Assembly: GCF_020510705.1 (NCBI RefSeq)
Contig: NZ_CP075184.1
Location: 4,798,501 to 4,862,500, forward strand
Direction of reading: 5' to 3'
From: Acidovorax radicis
GTDB taxonomy: Bacteria > Pseudomonadota > Gammaproteobacteria > Burkholderiales > Burkholderiaceae_C
DNA: 64,000 bases
Shown here: piece after piece, positions 18,398 to 26,621 of the stretch
Position numbering within the stretch: the first letter of the stretch is position 1
Layout of the letters: each line of letters starts with the position of its first letter
Position numbers and translations under genes: made by a program
The notes under the pieces: generated by a model
What the model was told of the DNA's origin: nothing
Databases searched by the model: none
Seen by the model: only the letters and a program-made list of their open reading frames with translations

Positions 18398-18936
18398 GGT
18401 GCGCGTTTGGTGAAGGACAGGGTGATCTCGCCCAGGCGGAATCCGAACTTGCTCATGGTGGCGCGGTTGAGCATCACGCGGTCGTCAATGAGGTACATCC
18501 AGTCGTCCAGGTCCACGTTGTAGACCTTCCCTTCCACGGGCAGCGCCAGCGTGTAGTTCCAGCGGAAGGCATTGCCCCGCGTCTGGCCGTTGGCCGTGCC
18601 CACCACATCGTCGGCGGTGCCGGTGTAGCGGCCGTCGGCATGCTTCGTCAGCCGCCAGATGCGGCGTTGCGTGGTGCCGTCGGAGTAGGTGAAGGCTTCG
18701 TCGAGCACGCCCTCGTTGCCTTTCCATGTGCAGTCCATGACCACGGTGAAGCGCTTGACGATCTGGCCGCTGCGGTCCTGGAAGATGCCGTAGGCGTCGA
18801 TCTTGCCGTTGAAATACTGGGCCAGGTCCAGCACCGGTTTTTCGCTGGCGTAGCCATCGAGGTTCTGGCTGGCGCAGCCAGACAGCACCACGGGTGCGGC
18901 CACAGCGGCCGAAAGGAGGAGACGTCTTTGCATCAT
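18394..18936 (-). CDS. DUF3833 family lipoprotein
   Basis: A 180-residue lipoprotein starting at 18936 (MMQRRLLLSAAVAAPVVLSG). The lipobox LSGC predicts lipidation. The mature part has the DUF3833 features LAQYFNGKIDAYGIFQDRSG, VDCTWKG-like MDCTWKGNEGVLDE and DWMYLIDDRVMLNRATMSKF. An upstream in-frame TTG at 18966 is less likely. DUF3833 genes sit in the same FAD-oxidase/DUF1365/CFA cluster in many proteobacteria, implying a shared envelope-lipid role. Confidence 0.85.
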   Translation of the reverse strand: MMQRRLLLSAAVAAPVVLSGCASQNLDGYASEKPVLDLAQYFNGKIDAYGIFQDRSGQIVKRFTVVMDCTWKGNEGVLDEAFTYSDGTTQRRIWRLTKHADGRYTGTADDVVGTANGQTRGNAFRWNYTLALPVEGKVYNVDLDDWMYLIDDRVMLNRATMSKFGFRLGEITLSFTKRAP

Positions 18937-18962
18937 GGTGGTGGGCCTTGGTCGGTTCGAAT

Positions 18963-20255
18963 TCAAACAATCGCCGCGCCACGCGGGCGCCGCAGAATGA
19001 GGAGATAGAGCGCGGCCGCAGCGGTGAACTTGAGTACGCAGGGCAGCACCGCATAGGCCAGGCCGAGGGTCTGCAAACCGTCATCGCTGCGCGTTCCGGG
19101 GCTGTAGCCCAGCCATCCCAGCAGGGGCAGCGCCAGGCCTGCCGCCAGTGCCAAGTTGAGCTTGGTGGCAAAGTTCCACCAGCCAAAGTACGCGCCCTCG
19201 TGCTGGCCGCTGTCGCCCTCGGCGGCAATCACGCCAGCCAGCAGGGCGCTGGGCAGGGCCAAGTCGGTGCCCAGGGCCACGCCGGACAGCGCACAGACGA
19301 CGAGGAACGGCACCACATCACCCGCGCCCAGAAACGCAGTCCACACAAACACGGCAATCGCCAGCAGCATGCCCGCCAACCAGGTGCGCGCCAGGCCCCA
19401 GCGCGCCACGGCACGCAGCCACAGCGGGATGGACAGCGCAGCGCACACGAAATAGGCCGCGAGGAACATGGGCTCCTGCGCGGGCGGGGCCTGCAGCCGG
19501 TCCTGAATAAAAAACAGCACCAGCGTGGCCGGTATGGCGCTGGCAATGCCGTTGAGCATGAACACCGCCAGCAGGCGGCGGAAGGCAGGGCGGCCCCAGG
19601 GCCGCCACAGGCTGGCGCGCTGCGGGGGGCGGTACACCCCCGCCATCTCATCCGCATGGTTTGCGGGGCGCGGGGCTCGGGTCCACGCCCACCAGCCGAG
19701 CAGCAGGGTGATGGCAAACACGCTGAGCATCACCGGCAGGCCCAGCAGCGCGGGCAGCACCGATGCCAGCACCACGCCGACCAGTGCAGCACCCTCGCGC
19801 CAGGCCACGATGCGGCCACGCTGCAGCTCGTCGCCGCCCAGGCGTGCGCCCCAGGACTGGTGTGCAATGCTGAGCTGGCTGTAGGCGGTGTAAGTGATGA
19901 GCAATGCCACCAGCGCCCAGGCGACCAGCGCATCGGCCCCGCGCACCAGGGGAAAGAACAGGCTGGTCAGCCCCCGTGCCAGCACCCCCGCCGACACCGC
20001 GCCCACCGCCAGCACGGCGCGCACCGAGCGGCCGAACAGGTAGTCGGACAGGCGGCCCAGCAGCGGGTCGGACACCGCATCAAACAGCCGCGCCACCAGC
20101 AGCACCGAGCCCAGCGTGGCCAGTGGCATGCCGAACTCGCGCGCATAGTGGTTGGGCAGCAGCACATACAGCGGTAGCGCCACAAACGCCAACGGCAGGC
20201 CCAGCAGCCCATAGGCCAGGCCGTCGCTGGCGCGGATGGGCTGCATGGAGGTCAT
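18963..20255 (-). CDS. MFS transporter (GPH/MFS_2-like)
   Basis: A 430-residue protein with 12 predicted membrane segments. It starts MTSMQPIRASDGLAYGLLGL, with PLYVLLPNHYAREFGM and the LVARLFDAVSDPLLGRLSD motif after the second segment, which is characteristic of the glycoside-pentoside-hexuronide/MFS_2 type rather than drug-efflux MFS. Its start overlaps the stop of the chalcone-isomerase-like gene by 4 bp (ATGA). In this operon it may move a lipid-related solute; the substrate is not predictable. Confidence 0.88.
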   Translation of the reverse strand: MTSMQPIRASDGLAYGLLGLPLAFVALPLYVLLPNHYAREFGMPLATLGSVLLVARLFDAVSDPLLGRLSDYLFGRSVRAVLAVGAVSAGVLARGLTSLFFPLVRGADALVAWALVALLITYTAYSQLSIAHQSWGARLGGDELQRGRIVAWREGAALVGVVLASVLPALLGLPVMLSVFAITLLLGWWAWTRAPRPANHADEMAGVYRPPQRASLWRPWGRPAFRRLLAVFMLNGIASAIPATLVLFFIQDRLQAPPAQEPMFLAAYFVCAALSIPLWLRAVARWGLARTWLAGMLLAIAVFVWTAFLGAGDVVPFLVVCALSGVALGTDLALPSALLAGVIAAEGDSGQHEGAYFGWWNFATKLNLALAAGLALPLLGWLGYSPGTRSDDGLQTLGLAYAVLPCVLKFTAAAALYLLILRRPRGAAIV

Positions 20256-20833
20256 GGTTGGCCTGCAGTGCGGGTGGCGGCCAGCAGCTCCTGGCGCAGC
20301 CCGGGTTCGGAGGTCTGCGGCGAGAGCCAGATGCCGAAGAACAGGCGCGAGAACTCGGCGTCCGGCACCTCACCGACGACACGCCCCGCCATCTTGAACA
20401 CCGCACCCACGCCCGGCTGGTGAATGCCCAGCAGGCGGTCGCCCGACTTCACATCCGGCAGCGCGGCCTGCAGCGCCTGCTGCCAGCGGGCAGCCTGCTC
20501 GGGCGTGAAGCGGCCCACGCGCCGCATCTCTTCGAGCGAGCGTTTGGCAATGGCCTGCGCCGTGAAATCGCGGTGGTAGGTCAGCTCCAGCGCAAGCGGC
20601 TGGGCGGCGTAGTGGTCGGCATCAAAACCGGGTGAAACCCACAGGCGTGCGCGGTAGATCTCGAAACCCACAAACCGCAGCACGCCCTGGCCCGCCAGGC
20701 GCACGTCCGACAGCGGCGCGGCCGTGGCCTGCTCTGCCGCCTGGGCCATCGGCACGGCCTGTGCGATAGCGGAATTTGAATAAAAAAAGGCTCCAGCGCT
20801 TATCCATAAAGCGGTAACAGCTATGTTTTTCAT
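20252..20833 (-). CDS. Exported chalcone-isomerase-like protein
   Basis: A 193-residue protein starting at the ATG at 20833 (MKNIAVTALWISAGAFFYSN), with GAAGGA about 10 nt upstream; a TTG three codons earlier is a poorer choice. A signal peptide (cut near SAIAQA) precedes a chalcone-isomerase-like domain: VRLAGQGVLRFVGFEIYRAR, LELTYHRDFTAQAIAKRSLE and SGDRLLGIHQPGVGAVFK. Bacterial members are not flavonoid enzymes; they bind fatty acids or are of unknown activity. The signal peptide is encoded by a copy of the palindromic repeat. It follows the CFA gene directly (stop at 20839). Confidence 0.82.
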   Translation of the reverse strand: MKNIAVTALWISAGAFFYSNSAIAQAVPMAQAAEQATAAPLSDVRLAGQGVLRFVGFEIYRARLWVSPGFDADHYAAQPLALELTYHRDFTAQAIAKRSLEEMRRVGRFTPEQAARWQQALQAALPDVKSGDRLLGIHQPGVGAVFKMAGRVVGEVPDAEFSRLFFGIWLSPQTSEPGLRQELLAATRTAGQP

Positions 20834-20838
20834 AGCAA
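20772..20838 (-). repeat. Palindromic repeat copy 3 (inside a signal-peptide coding region)
   Basis: On the minus strand: CATAGCTGTTACCGCTTTAT-GGATAAGCGCTGGAGCC followed by an AT-rich TTTTTTTATTC tail. The layout matches intergenic copies (ATAGCT, core, GAGGCC-like, TTTTT). It starts at codon 3 of the chalcone-isomerase-like gene and encodes its hydrophobic signal sequence. Confidence 0.75.
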
Positions 20839-22080
20839 TCAATCCTTCGCCAGCGTGTACTGCACCAGGTTGATGTTGCTCATCGCAAATGCCGCTTCGC
20901 AGTACGCCAAGTAGAACTCCCAGATGTGCATGAAGCGCTCGTCAAACCCCAGCTGCAGGATCTGCGTGCGCTGCGCGAGGAAGCGCTCGCGCCAGCGCTT
21001 GAGGGTTTCGGCGTAGTCCTGGCCAAACGCAAACTCGTCCACCACACGCAGCCCTGCCGCCGCGGCCTCGCGGCGGAACTCCCGGGGGCAAGGCAGGCAA
21101 CCGCCGGGGAAGATGTACTGCTGGATGAAGTCGGTGGAGCTGATGTAGCGGTCGAACAGGCTGTCGTCGATGACGATGCTCTGGATGCACGCCTTGCCGC
21201 CGGGCTTGAGCAGGCGGTTCACCGACTGAAAGTAGGTGGGCCAGTACTCGCTGCCCACGGCCTCGACCATCTCGATGGAGCAGATCGCGTCGTACGGGCC
21301 GTCGTGGATGTCGCGGTAGTCCTGCAGGCGCAAGTCCGCCTTGGCTTGCACCCCATGCGCCGCCATGCGCTTCTGGGCAAACGCGAGCTGCTCGGTGGAC
21401 AGCGTGACGCCAGTGAGGGATGCGCCAAATTCCGTGGTCGCCATCTCGGCCAGCGCGCCCCAGCCGCAGCCAATCTCCAGCACCCGGGAGTTTGGCTGTA
21501 CACCGGCCATGCGCAACGCGCGCCGCACCTTGGCGTGCTGGGCAGCGCGCATGTCGCCGCCTGCATCGCCCTCGAACCAGGCGGACGAGTAGTTCATCGT
21601 GTCGTCCAGCCAGAGTTCGTAGAACGCATTGCCCAGGTCGTAGTGGGCGTGGATGTTCTTCTGGCTGTTGGCCCGCGTGTTGCGGTTGAGCAGGTGCTTG
21701 ATGCGGTACAGCAGGCGGCCGGCCCAGGTGCCATAGATCACGCCTTCCACGTGCTGGCGGTTGGCGACAAAGAGCCTGAGCAGGTCGGTGAGGTGGGGGG
21801 TGGTCCAGTCGCCCGCGATGTAGCTCTCGGCAAAGCCGATGTCGCCCGATCGGAGCGCGGCGCTGCACACGTTCCAGTTCTTGAGCGTGATGGCCGCCGA
21901 CGGGCCATCGCCGTGCCCGAAGTGCTGCAGGGTGCCGTCGGGCAGCTGCACCGTGAGGTGGCCGTGCTGCAGGCGCTGCAACAGCTTGAGCGCGGTGCGG
22001 GCTGCGGCCGGGGTGCCCGCAGGCAGGGTCTGGGCAGAGCGGGGGGCGGTGGTGGAGTTCATGGCGTTCTCGTTCGTCAT
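20839..22080 (-). CDS. cfa: Cyclopropane-fatty-acyl-phospholipid synthase family methyltransferase
   Basis: A 413-residue SAM-dependent methyltransferase. The N-terminal lipid-binding domain ends with NIHAHYDLGNAFYELWLDDT; the SAM loop VLEIGCGWGALAEMA lies at about 200-214; SIEMVEAVGSEYWPTYFQ and FIQQYIFPGGCLP are CFA-synthase signatures. It methylates or cyclopropanates unsaturated acyl chains of membrane phospholipids. The start at 22080 (MTNENAMNSTTA) is 5 nt after the DUF1365 stop; an ATG at 22062 is possible. It sits between DUF1365 and the chalcone-isomerase-like gene in the operon. Confidence 0.93.
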   Translation of the reverse strand: MTNENAMNSTTAPRSAQTLPAGTPAAARTALKLLQRLQHGHLTVQLPDGTLQHFGHGDGPSAAITLKNWNVCSAALRSGDIGFAESYIAGDWTTPHLTDLLRLFVANRQHVEGVIYGTWAGRLLYRIKHLLNRNTRANSQKNIHAHYDLGNAFYELWLDDTMNYSSAWFEGDAGGDMRAAQHAKVRRALRMAGVQPNSRVLEIGCGWGALAEMATTEFGASLTGVTLSTEQLAFAQKRMAAHGVQAKADLRLQDYRDIHDGPYDAICSIEMVEAVGSEYWPTYFQSVNRLLKPGGKACIQSIVIDDSLFDRYISSTDFIQQYIFPGGCLPCPREFRREAAAAGLRVVDEFAFGQDYAETLKRWRERFLAQRTQILQLGFDERFMHIWEFYLAYCEAAFAMSNINLVQYTLAKD

Positions 22081-22085
22081 GGAAA

Positions 22086-22877
22086 TCAACGGGTCACGGC
22101 GGCGGCGGGCGCCTCGGGCTTGCGATGGAAACGCACGCGCTTGCGCCACAGCTGCAGTGCGTGCCAGTGGATGCGGGCCATGATGGCCAGTGTCATGGCG
22201 GGGTAGCCCCAGAGCGCCTGGCGCAGCGTCTGTGCAGTGATGGCGTGCAGGGTGCCGCTCACGCTGGTCTGGATGAGCGGCCCGGTGTCGTCGTCGTGGT
22301 CGATGCGCACCACGGTGCGGCCAGCATCCTGCGCCCCCGCCTCGGTGCGCATGAAGCGGAAGCGGTAGCCGCCGTTCACCTCGCAAAACGGCGACACATG
22401 GAACACCTTGCGCGCCTGCTGTTCCACGCCGTAGTGCGGGGCATCGAGCAAGTAGCAGTGGCGCTCGCCAAAGGTGTTGTTCACCTCCACCACGATGGCG
22501 CGCAGGCTGCCGTCGGCACGGTGGCAGTACCAGAAGCTCACGGGCTTGAAGGTGTAGCCCAGCACACGCGGGTAGCAGTGCAGCCAGACCTCGCCCGTGG
22601 CGTCGGGGATGCCTTCGGTGCGCAGCAGCTCATCGAGCCACGCCAGCGCACCGCCCTGCGCAGCGCCGCGGCCGTCGCCGTGGTCCACGTCATGAAAGCT
22701 GATGGCGCCGCGCCGGTTCACGGCCAGCGCGCTGCGCAGGCCGGGCAGGCTGCGCATGGGCAGCATCAGGAAAAACGTCGGGTACGCGAACGCATGCCGC
22801 CGGGGCCGCAGCCGCGTGTGGCGCACCTGGCCAAAGCCGATGAGGGGCGCTGCGGGCGTGGCTGGGGCGTGGCTCAC
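22086..22877 (-). CDS. DUF1365 family protein
   Basis: A 263-residue protein. The start is a GTG at 22877 whose GTGA overlaps the TGA of the FAD oxidase gene, a typical coupled start; the first residues are MSHAPATPAAPLIGFGQVRH. DUF1365 motifs are visible: HAFAYPTFFLML, LHCYPRVLGYTFKPVSFWYC, VVEVNNTFGERHCYLL and KVFHVSPFCEVNGGYRF. The family is almost always beside a CFA-type methyltransferase and an FAD-dependent oxidase, and is thought to act in the same acyl-lipid modification; biochemical activity is unproven. Confidence 0.9.
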   Translation of the reverse strand: MSHAPATPAAPLIGFGQVRHTRLRPRRHAFAYPTFFLMLPMRSLPGLRSALAVNRRGAISFHDVDHGDGRGAAQGGALAWLDELLRTEGIPDATGEVWLHCYPRVLGYTFKPVSFWYCHRADGSLRAIVVEVNNTFGERHCYLLDAPHYGVEQQARKVFHVSPFCEVNGGYRFRFMRTEAGAQDAGRTVVRIDHDDDTGPLIQTSVSGTLHAITAQTLRQALWGYPAMTLAIMARIHWHALQLWRKRVRFHRKPEAPAAAVTR

Positions 22878-24193
22878 GCAGCCTCCGCCAGGGGCCCTGG
22901 CAGGGCTGCCAGCAGTTGCTCCGCCACGGCCAGGCCCGATTTGAGGCCGTCCTCGTGGAAGCCATAGCCCGTCCAGGCGCCGCAGAACCAGGTGTGCTGC
23001 TGCCCCTGCAGCTTGCCCACCTGCTGCTGCGCGCGGATGGCAGCCATGTCGAACACCGGGTGGGCGTATTCGTAGCTGCCGATCACATGTTCGGGTGCAA
23101 TGTCGCGCACCGGGTTGAGCGACACCACCACGGGCTGCGCAAAAGGCACGGGCTGCAACTGGTTGATGAGGTAGTGCAGGCACACGCGGGCCGACTCGCG
23201 GCTGCGCTGCGGGGCACGTTCGTAGTTCCACGCGGCCCAGGCGGCGCGGCGCTCGGGCAGCACGGAGGTATCGGTATGCAGCACGGCGCGGTTGGCCTGG
23301 TAGCGAATGGAACCCAGCACCGCGCGCTCGTGCGGCGTGGGCTGGGCCAGCAGGGCGAGCGACTGGTCCGAATGGGTGGCCAGCACCACCTTGTCAAAAT
23401 GTTCGGTGTGGCCTGCGGTCACCACGCGCACACCGGCGGCATCGCGCTCGATGCGGCGCACGGGGGTGTTCAGGCGCTTGTCGGCAATGCCCGCCACGAT
23501 CTTTTCCACGTAGTGGCGTGCGCCACCAGCCACCGTCCACCACTGGGGGCGGTGGCTCACCTGGATCAGGCCATGGTTGTGGCAGAACCGGATCATGGTG
23601 GCCACGGGGAATTTCAGCATCTGGTCGGTGGGACAGCTCCAGATGCAGCCCAGCATGGGCAGGAAGTACCAGTCGCGGAACGCATCGCCAAAGCGGTGCT
23701 CGCGCAAAAAGTCCGAGAGCGGCTGCATCAGCGCGGCGTCGGCCTGTTTTTCTGCCATGCGCGTGCACAGCTTGTTGAAGCGCAACAGGTCGCGCAGCAT
23801 GCCCAGAAAACGGGGGGTGACCAGGTTGGAGCGCTGGGCAAACACGGTGCTGAGGTTGGTGCCGCTCCACTCCAGGGTGCGGCCACGGCTTGGGCCACCG
23901 AGGGCGCCCGGCACCTGCACCGAGAACGACATGTCGGATTGGGCCGTCTCCACGCCCAGCTCGGCCAGCAGGCGGATGAGATGGGGGTAGGTGCGCTCGT
24001 TAAACACCAGAAAGCCAGTGTCCACGCCATGGGTGACCGTGGTGCCTGACGCATCGGGTAGGGTGACATCAACGGTGTGGGTGTGGCCGCCGAAGTAGTC
24101 GCCCGCCTCAAACAGCGTGATGTCCGCCTGGCCGCGCAGCTGGTGCGCGACGGAGAGCCCGGAGATGCCAGAGCCGATGATGGCGATTTTCAT
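22874..24193 (-). CDS. FAD-dependent amine-oxidase-fold oxidoreductase
   Basis: A 439-residue flavoprotein. It begins MKIAIIGSGISGLSVAHQLR, the dinucleotide-binding GxGxxG motif, then FEAGDYFGGHTHTVDVTLPD, the second FAD-contact stretch of the NAD(P)-binding/amine-oxidase family. The C-terminal FCGAWTGYGFHEDGLKSGL completes the FAD site. It is the first gene of an eight-gene, mostly overlapping minus-strand operon. Members of this family beside CFA/DUF1365 include the fatty-acid desaturase UfaD of furan fatty-acid synthesis, so lipid desaturation is a plausible role. The 244-bp upstream gap should hold the operon promoter. Confidence 0.9.
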   Translation of the reverse strand: MKIAIIGSGISGLSVAHQLRGQADITLFEAGDYFGGHTHTVDVTLPDASGTTVTHGVDTGFLVFNERTYPHLIRLLAELGVETAQSDMSFSVQVPGALGGPSRGRTLEWSGTNLSTVFAQRSNLVTPRFLGMLRDLLRFNKLCTRMAEKQADAALMQPLSDFLREHRFGDAFRDWYFLPMLGCIWSCPTDQMLKFPVATMIRFCHNHGLIQVSHRPQWWTVAGGARHYVEKIVAGIADKRLNTPVRRIERDAAGVRVVTAGHTEHFDKVVLATHSDQSLALLAQPTPHERAVLGSIRYQANRAVLHTDTSVLPERRAAWAAWNYERAPQRSRESARVCLHYLINQLQPVPFAQPVVVSLNPVRDIAPEHVIGSYEYAHPVFDMAAIRAQQQVGKLQGQQHTWFCGAWTGYGFHEDGLKSGLAVAEQLLAALPGPLAEAA

Positions 24194-24229
24194 GACCGGC
24201 TCCCTCTGGCCGGTGCACGGAATAAAAAG

Positions 24230-24322
24230 GTTGCGAAGCGTCCCGAAACGAATAAGAGAGGGAGGGAGGAGAAGCGCTCCAGGAGGTCAGTCGAAACCCG
24301 AGGGTTCGAAAGGCTTCGCAAC
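24230..24322 (-). promoter_or_regulatory. Leader of the lipid-modification operon with inverted repeats
   Basis: The leader upstream of the FAD oxidase contains a perfect 10-bp inverted pair, GTTGCGAAGC (24230-24239) and GCTTCGCAAC (24313-24322), enclosing 73 bp. Farther upstream there is a direct TGCGCAAT pair at 24338-24345 and 24351-24358 (13-bp period). The first pair could form an mRNA leader stem and the second could be an activator or repressor site. No sigma or regulator gene is adjacent. Confidence 0.4.
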
Positions 24323-24437
24323 GTTAAAACTGTACGCTGCGCAATCGTCTTGCGCAATGGATAGAGTGGCTCCATCACAGCGAAGTTCCAGAGCCCCACT
24401 GTATTTTTTTTAAAGAAACGTAAAGAAGTCATCACAC

Positions 24438-25049
24438 TCACCGGGGGACGGGCCGGGCCAGCTGCTGTTCAATGGCCCGCACCAGGCCCTTGTTGTCAGG
24501 CCCGGTCAGGCTCGAATAGCTGTCCACCAGCGTGCCGTCGCGGGCCAGCAGGTATTTGTGGAAGTTCCAGCGCGGCGCAGTGCCTGACAGCTGGGCCAGC
24601 TGCCGGTACAGCGGCGAGGCCCTGGGGCCTTTCACGCTGCTCTTGGCAAACATCGGAAATTTCACGCCGAAGGTGTTTTCGCAGAAGTCGGCGATCTCCT
24701 GGTTGCTACCTTTTTCCTGGGCAAAGTCGTTGGACGGGAAGCCCAGCACCACCAAGCCCTTGTCCTTGTCCTTGTAGCGGGCATACAGCTCTTCCAGCCC
24801 CTTGTACTGGCCAGTAAAGCCACAGAAGCTGGCCGTGTTGACCACCAGCACCACGCGGCCAGCGTATTGGCATAGCGACTGGGGCTTTTCGTCCTGAAGG
24901 CGTGGGAAGGTGTGCTGCAGCGTAGCGGGGCACGTCTGCGTGGCTTCAGCCGCCTGTGCAAGCGGCGCCAACGGCGTAAACAGTGCCAACGGCATCCACA
25001 ACGTGGCCATCAAAGTTGCGATCAGAAAGCGGCGTGAGGGATTTTTCAT
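24438..25049 (-). CDS. Periplasmic glutathione peroxidase (thiol peroxidase type)
   Basis: A 203-residue protein starting at 25049 (MKNPSRRFLIATLMATLWMP), with a signal peptide cut near AQAAEA. The catalytic cysteine C76 lies in NTASFCGFTGQYKGLEELY; the rest of the tetrad is Q111 (FAQEKGSNQE) and W161-N162 (APRWNFHKYL). Cysteine rather than selenocysteine indicates the thioredoxin/glutathione-dependent bacterial type that reduces lipid and organic hydroperoxides. Its position next to the lipid-modification operon, on the same strand, fits oxidative or lipid stress defence, but a 244-bp gap separates them. Confidence 0.92.
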   Translation of the reverse strand: MKNPSRRFLIATLMATLWMPLALFTPLAPLAQAAEATQTCPATLQHTFPRLQDEKPQSLCQYAGRVVLVVNTASFCGFTGQYKGLEELYARYKDKDKGLVVLGFPSNDFAQEKGSNQEIADFCENTFGVKFPMFAKSSVKGPRASPLYRQLAQLSGTAPRWNFHKYLLARDGTLVDSYSSLTGPDNKGLVRAIEQQLARPVPR

Positions 25050-25318
25050 AGGGCTTTGGGTGGGGTTGCAAGCCCAATTTAACCGTTTCATTATTTTATG
25101 TCCACATGAGTTTTTATTTGTACTCATTGGTATACACGCATGCAAGGGCTTTGGATTCAGATTTCCGACGCGCGCGCAGGCAGTGGTCTGCTGCCAGCGG
25201 GAATGGCCAAAATGAGGCGGGTTGTAAGGGATGTGCAGTGCCAGAACTGCCATGGTTCAAGGCACGAATACCTGCGCGCGGCGCCAGCCGTGCCGCCAGG
25301 CAGCCCGGTCAGGCCTTG

Positions 25319-26521
25319 TCAGACCAGTTGCAGCAGCCGGTCGAGCGGGAGTGAGACCCGGATGTCCTTGAAGGCCACGACACCGGTGATCTTCCAGGGG
25401 GGCATGCCGGTGTCGCGAGGTATGGGCTCGCCCGTGGGCATGCCGTCGCGGTTGGTCACCACCGCCACGCGCGGGGTGGTGGCTGTGGTGCCCCGGCGGA
25501 TGACCACGCCCACCTCATGGCTCGCCAGCCGCACAAAGGCGCCGGGCGGGTACACGCCCAGCGTCTTGACCAGCGCTGCGCCGGCCTCGTCCACCTTGTG
25601 CTCTTCGTCGTAATAGCTGGCCTGCATGGCTGCAGTCACCGGCATCGGCCAGCGCGATGCACGCGGGGCAAGCCGCGCGCCAAACACATCGGCGCGCTGT
25701 ATGAGGCGGGCGATCTGCTGGGCGACGGACTTCTTGGCCAACGGCCCGGGCGCGCGATGGTGGTGGGCCCCCACGGCCTCGAGCCACACCGGGTCGGCAA
25801 CGCCCAATTGGCGCAGCAGGGACTGCGAATGCGCTCCATGCTCTTGCACCGCCGTGATCTGTGCCGAGGTCAAGGGCTGCGTCTGCCGGGCCAGATGATC
25901 TTGCAGCTCGGTCATGGCTATGTTCATGCTGAGTGCAGCCTGCCCGGTTTGCCGCACCTGCGCGACGGGCCAGAGCAGCATCTCGCGTGCAACCACCATG
26001 CACACGCAGCTGACCAGCATCGCGTGGGTCGCGCTGTACATGCGTGTTTCCTGCGCCGACAGGTAGATCAGCGCCAGCAAGGTGGCATCGGGCGTTTGTT
26101 CACAGTGGCGGGCCAACTCGTCGTGCAGGGCCTGAAACCGGCCGCCAAAATCGCTGGCGGTGGGAGAACGCAGCAGTTGTGTGGCCCGCAGCTGCAGCTC
26201 GGCCCAGGCGGGCAGGGTTTTGCCTGCACGGGTGCCGGCGGTCTGTTCACCCGCCGTCATCTTCATCGCGGCAATCTCGCCCAGCGAGGTGTCGGCGATC
26301 AACATGCGTTGCAGCTGCGCAAGGTAGGCCCGATGGCTGTCGCCCGACTCATCCGTGTCCACACACAGCTCGCGCCCACGCAGCACCAGTTTGGCCAGCT
26401 CTTCGCGATTGCGGATCACAAACCCTTTGTGCGCCAGCAACGCGCCATCCGCCCCCCGCAGCACAAAAGGCAGCGGCTGGCCAATCTGGATGGACTCAAT
26501 GCTGAGGCTGACGAGGTTCAT
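25319..26521 (-). CDS. Degenerate HD/HD-GYP-like domain protein
   Basis: A 400-residue protein starting at 26521 (MNLVSLSIESIQIGQPLPFV). The N-terminal ~90 residues match the small domain often preceding HD-GYP phosphodiesterases (FVLRGADGALLAHKGFVIRN). The middle aligns with HD-GYP domains by helix pattern (THAMLVSCVC, LTSAQITAVQEHGAHSQSLL) but the HD dyad is missing (AALSMNIAM at ~195-203) and the HHE/GYP motif reads AHHHRAPGPLAK (~252-263). It is therefore probably inactive on cyclic-di-GMP and may act as a sensor or scaffold. The C-terminus (PPGAFVRLASHEVGVVIRRG) is the usual HD-GYP tail. Confidence 0.72.
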   Translation of the reverse strand: MNLVSLSIESIQIGQPLPFVLRGADGALLAHKGFVIRNREELAKLVLRGRELCVDTDESGDSHRAYLAQLQRMLIADTSLGEIAAMKMTAGEQTAGTRAGKTLPAWAELQLRATQLLRSPTASDFGGRFQALHDELARHCEQTPDATLLALIYLSAQETRMYSATHAMLVSCVCMVVAREMLLWPVAQVRQTGQAALSMNIAMTELQDHLARQTQPLTSAQITAVQEHGAHSQSLLRQLGVADPVWLEAVGAHHHRAPGPLAKKSVAQQIARLIQRADVFGARLAPRASRWPMPVTAAMQASYYDEEHKVDEAGAALVKTLGVYPPGAFVRLASHEVGVVIRRGTTATTPRVAVVTNRDGMPTGEPIPRDTGMPPWKITGVVAFKDIRVSLPLDRLLQLV

Positions 26522-26621
26522 GGTGTTCGTTACATTATCTAACAACTACCGTGCATTGAAAGGGGGACGACCCGGGTGTTTGGCCCGTATTTCAACGGGT
26601 TGCCCGCAGTCTGAGAGGCAT

